The notes below the pieces were generated by a model that was not told the origin of the DNA, searched no databases, and saw nothing but the letters and a program-made list of their open reading frames with translations. Below, in pieces: positions 61,372 through 64,000 of a DNA stretch of 64,000 bases (the first letter of the stretch is position 1; each line of letters opens with the position of its first letter). Source of the stretch: Arthrobacter sp. H35-D1 (GTDB lineage: Bacteria; Actinomycetota; Actinomycetes; Actinomycetales; Micrococcaceae); contig NZ_JASISP010000004.1 in NCBI RefSeq assembly GCF_030063185.1, positions 166,852 through 230,851 on the forward strand, in the 5' to 3' direction. The position numbers and the translations under genes were made by a program.

Positions 61372-61410
61372 ACCCCTCGATGAGAGCCTCATGGGCCGAG
61401 GGGTTTTTTT
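61372..61410 (+). terminator. Attenuator terminator of ilvBN
   Basis: ACCCCTCG (61372-61379) pairs with CGAGGGGT (61397-61404); inside, ATGAG pairs with CTCAT. A run of seven T (61404-61410) follows. CGATGAGAG occurs twice (61344 and 61378), and GTGAC (61334-61338) can pair with GTCAC (61356-61360) upstream, so alternative folds are available. Confidence 0.85.
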
Positions 61411-61516
61411 GTTTCCACCACCAGCGGCGACTCGTATTACTGCGTGAACCACCCAGAATTAGACGCAAACTACAGAAGAATTACCCAAGAGCATGAGTTC
61501 CCCAAAGGAAGAACCG

Positions 61517-63406
61517 ATGAGCAAAGGAACGCCCGCCAGCCCAGCGCTGATGGCAGCCAAGTCCTCCGGGCAGGGTGCACACGGCACCGCAGCCTCCGGT
61601 GCCGTGAGCACCAGAAACCAAGCCTCCGACGTCGTCGGTCCCAACCATGTTGTGGCCCCCGTGCAGATGAGCGGCTCCGAAGCCCTCGTCCGGTCGCTTG
61701 AAGAACTTGGCGTCAAGGACATTTTCGGTTTGCCCGGTGGTGCAATCCTTCCCACCTACGACCCCCTCATGGCCTCCGACCTCAACCACATCCTGGTCCG
61801 CCACGAGCAGGGAGCCGGGCATGCGGCGCAGGGCTACGCGCAGGTCACGGGCGAAGTTGGAGTGTGCATTGCCACCTCCGGACCAGGCGCCACCAATCTG
61901 GTCACCGCCATCATGGATGCGCATATGGACTCGGTTCCGCTGGTGGCCATTACCGGCCAGGTCTCCAGCGCCGTCATCGGCACGGACGCCTTCCAGGAAG
62001 CCGACATTGTCGGCATCACCATGCCCATTACCAAGCACTCCTACCTTGTCACCGACCCCAACGACATTCCGCGCGTCTTGGCCGAAGCTTTCCACCTGGC
62101 TTCCACCGGACGCCCCGGCCCCGTGCTGGTGGACGTGTCAAAGGATGCCCAAGTGGGCCCGATGACGTTCTCCTGGCCACCGGTCATCGACCTGCCCGGC
62201 TACCACCCCGTCTCCCGCGGCCATTCCAAGCAGTTGCGCGAAGCGGCCCGCCTGATCCGCGTCGCCAGCAAGCCCGTGCTGTACGTGGGTGGCGGCGTCA
62301 TCAAGTGCGATGCCTCGGCGAAGCTCATGGTTCTCGCCGAGCTGACGGGCATACCCGTTGTCACCACCTTGATGGCCCGCGGAGCGTTCCCTGATTCACA
62401 CCACCTGCACGTGGGCATGCCCGGCATGCACGGGACGGTTTCGGCCGTTACAGCACTGCAGCAATCCGATCTGCTCATCACTTTGGGAGCGCGCTTCGAC
62501 GACCGGGTGACAGGGGTGCTCAGCAGTTTTGCACCGCACGCAAAGGTCATCCACGCAGACATTGATCCGGCCGAAATTTCCAAGAACCGCACGGCCGATG
62601 TTCCGATCGTGGGCTCCTTGGCGGAGATCATTCCGGACCTCACGGCCGCTGTCAAGGCTGAATTTGACGCCAACGGCGCCCCTGACCTCGGCGACTGGTG
62701 GGCGTTCCTGGGCAACCTGCGAGACACCTATCCGCTGGGCTGGACCGAACCTGAGGACGGTCTCATGTCCCCGCAGCGCGTCATCTCGCGCATCGGCGCC
62801 CTGACAGGGCCTGAAGCGGTTTATGCGGCAGGGGTGGGGCAGCACCAGATGTGGGCCGCCCAGTTCATCAAGTACGAGCGCCCCCGCTCCTGGCTCAACT
62901 CCGGCGGCGCCGGAACCATGGGCTACTCGGTGCCTGCAGCCATGGGTGCCAAGGTCGGCAACCCTGACCGAGTGGTCTGGGCCATCGACGGCGACGGCTG
63001 CTTCCAGATGACAAACCAGGAATTGGCCACCTGCCGCATCAACAACATTCCCATCAAAGTTGCCATCATCAACAACTCTTCACTGGGCATGGTGCGCCAA
63101 TGGCAGACGCTGTTTTACAACAGCCGCTACTCCAACACGGACCTGAACACGGGGCACGACACCATCAGGGTCCCGGACTTCGTCAAACTTGCCGAAGCTT
63201 ATGACTGTGTTGGCTTGCGCTGTGACCGCGTCGAGGACATTGACGCCACGATTGAAGCGGCGCTGGCCATCAACGACCGCCCCGTGGTGATCGACTTCGT
63301 GGTCAGCCCCGACTCCATGGTGTGGCCGATGGTCCCCGCAGGTGTCAGCAACGACCAAATTCAAGTTGCCCGGAACATGACCCCGGTGTGGGACGAGGAG
63401 GACTAA
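61517..63406 (+). CDS. ilvB: Acetolactate synthase, catalytic subunit
   Basis: 629 aa from the ATG at 61517, chosen because AAGGAAG lies 6 nt upstream; the ATG at 61493 has only a weak site. Makes acetolactate or acetohydroxybutyrate, the first step for valine, leucine and isoleucine. The catalytic Glu is in [17 protein letters not shown]; ThDP-Mg binding in [35 protein letters not shown] region in [12 protein letters not shown]. The first ~45 residues are a variable Ala/Ser-rich head. The regulatory subunit gene follows after 3 bp. Confidence 0.97.
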   Translation: MSKGTPASPALMAAKSSGQGAHGTAASGAVSTRNQASDVVGPNHVVAPVQMSGSEALVRSLEELGVKDIFGLPGGAILPTYDPLMASDLNHILVRHEQGAGHAAQGYAQVTGEVGVCIATSGPGATNLVTAIMDAHMDSVPLVAITGQVSSAVIGTDAFQEADIVGITMPITKHSYLVTDPNDIPRVLAEAFHLASTGRPGPVLVDVSKDAQVGPMTFSWPPVIDLPGYHPVSRGHSKQLREAARLIRVASKPVLYVGGGVIKCDASAKLMVLAELTGIPVVTTLMARGAFPDSHHLHVGMPGMHGTVSAVTALQQSDLLITLGARFDDRVTGVLSSFAPHAKVIHADIDPAEISKNRTADVPIVGSLAEIIPDLTAAVKAEFDANGAPDLGDWWAFLGNLRDTYPLGWTEPEDGLMSPQRVISRIGALTGPEAVYAAGVGQHQMWAAQFIKYERPRSWLNSGGAGTMGYSVPAAMGAKVGNPDRVVWAIDGDGCFQMTNQELATCRINNIPIKVAIINNSSLGMVRQWQTLFYNSRYSNTDLNTGHDTIRVPDFVKLAEAYDCVGLRCDRVEDIDATIEAALAINDRPVVIDFVVSPDSMVWPMVPAGVSNDQIQVARNMTPVWDEED

Positions 63407-63409
63407 GAC

Positions 63410-63922
63410 ATGGCTCGACATACTCTTTCCGTACTGGTTGAAGACAAACCCGGCGTGCTGACCCGCGTGGCGAGCATGTTTGCCCGCCGCGCGTTCAACA
63501 TCAACTCCCTGGCCGTGGGTCCCACCGAGATTTCCGGGATTTCCCGCATGACGGTTGTGGTCGACGCCGACGGGGAATTGATTGAACAAGTCACCAAGCA
63601 GCTCAACAAACTCGTCAACGTCATCAAGATCGTTGAACTGGTTCCAGAGAATTCCGTGCAGCGTGACCATATCCTGGTCAAGGTGCGCGCGGACGCGGCC
63701 ACGAGATTGCAGGTAACCCAGGCTGCCGATCTCTTCCGAGCCTCAGTGGTGGACGTGTCCACAGACTCGTTGACCATCGAAGCCACCGGCTATGCGGACA
63801 AGCTGGCCGCCCTGCTGAACGTCCTGGAGCCCTTTGGCGTCAGGGAAATCGTGCAGTCGGGCACACTGGCCGTTGGCCGGGGATCGCGCTCCATGAGCGA
63901 TCGGGCACTTCGCGCCTCCTAA
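63410..63922 (+). CDS. ilvN: Acetolactate synthase, regulatory subunit
   Basis: 170 aa. The N-terminal ACT domain HTLSVLVEDKPGVLTRVASMFARRAFNINSLAVGPTE binds valine for feedback control; the C-terminal domain (LVKVRADAATRLQV to the end) contacts and activates IlvB. GAGGAGGA lies just before the ATG within the ilvB end. Gene order ilvB-ilvN and the spacing of 3 bp are standard. The next gene, beyond the window, has its ribosome site AAGGAG at 63992-63997; by common order it is ilvC. Confidence 0.97.
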   Translation: MARHTLSVLVEDKPGVLTRVASMFARRAFNINSLAVGPTEISGISRMTVVVDADGELIEQVTKQLNKLVNVIKIVELVPENSVQRDHILVKVRADAATRLQVTQAADLFRASVVDVSTDSLTIEATGYADKLAALLNVLEPFGVREIVQSGTLAVGRGSRSMSDRALRAS

Positions 63923-64000
63923 CGGCCGCCCGGCGGTCCCTCTGGGCCGCATGAAATACTTTTCACCATCAGCACCACCCACCATTTATTCAAGGAGTTA
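63923..64000 (+). other. Intergenic end of window with ribosome binding site of the next gene
   Basis: After the ilvN stop there is no gene. GGCCGCCCGGCGG just behind the stop can fold back on itself. AAGGAG near 63992-63997 stands at the right distance for a start codon just outside the window; ilvC would be the expected gene but is not seen. Confidence 0.6.

Overview
The window is high-GC, gene-dense DNA from an actinobacterium, most likely an Arthrobacter-type member of the Micrococcaceae. The evidence is the protein families present (DUF2017 beside ClpS, DUF222/HNH protein, NadABC with a dedicated cysteine desulfurase, malate:quinone oxidoreductase, SbcCD, ilvB leader peptide), frequent GTG/TTG starts, ATGA/GTGA start-stop overlaps, and many genes whose start codon lies 6-7 nt behind a TANNNT -10 box, as expected for leaderless mRNAs. 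The genus is inferred, not proven.

Layout. 1-3931: right-hand end of a contractile-injection-system (phage-tail-like) cluster, cut by the window edge. 3900-4872: two small membrane-protein genes. 4992-6974: NAD salvage (pncB-pncA). 7003-11858: clpS, DUF2017, murI, an MBL-fold hydrolase, a membrane protein, rph and rdgB. 12028-14968: DedA protein and a GntR-ABC transporter operon (YtrA-like). 15044-21824: exonuclease-BRCT protein, DUF4395 protein, an intact IS66-family insertion sequence with a perfect 8-bp target duplication, ADP-ribosylglycohydrolase, two DUF202 proteins, aquaporin and SdpI-like protein. 21895-26162: sbcD-sbcC. 26196-31612: MFS transporter, SRPBCC, DinB-like and DUF427 proteins, alpha/beta hydrolase and amino-acid permease. 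31821-37985: nrtR-nadA-nadB-nadC-cysteine desulfurase, the de novo NAD operon with its likely regulator. 38042-42769, all on the minus strand: GtrA protein, small acidic protein, histidine kinase, response regulator, DUF4956 membrane protein and VTC-domain polyphosphate polymerase. 42908-49579: FAH-family hydrolase, M20 peptidase, DUF222/HNH protein, MarR regulator and LLM flavin monooxygenase. 49759-58117: MFS transporter, RND permease, mqo, peptide-binding lipoprotein. 58286-59154: tRNA-Leu(UAG), bcp peroxiredoxin, tRNA-Lys(CUU). 59364-63922: ilvD, then an attenuator with a branched-chain leader peptide, ilvB and ilvN. The last bases hold a ribosome binding site, probably for the next gene (ilvC would be expected).

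Themes. NAD metabolism is coded in two places (salvage at 5-7 kb, synthesis at 32-38 kb), and the promoter regions of both carry palindromes that share a half-site. The polyphosphate polymerase pair sits directly downstream of an OmpR-type two-component system, and 11-bp-spaced direct repeats lie in front of both transcription units; this is the best candidate for a little-described regulatory system here. The only gene-free stretch over 300 bases is 61122-61516, which holds the ilvB leader and attenuator. No CRISPR array, rRNA or replication origin was seen.
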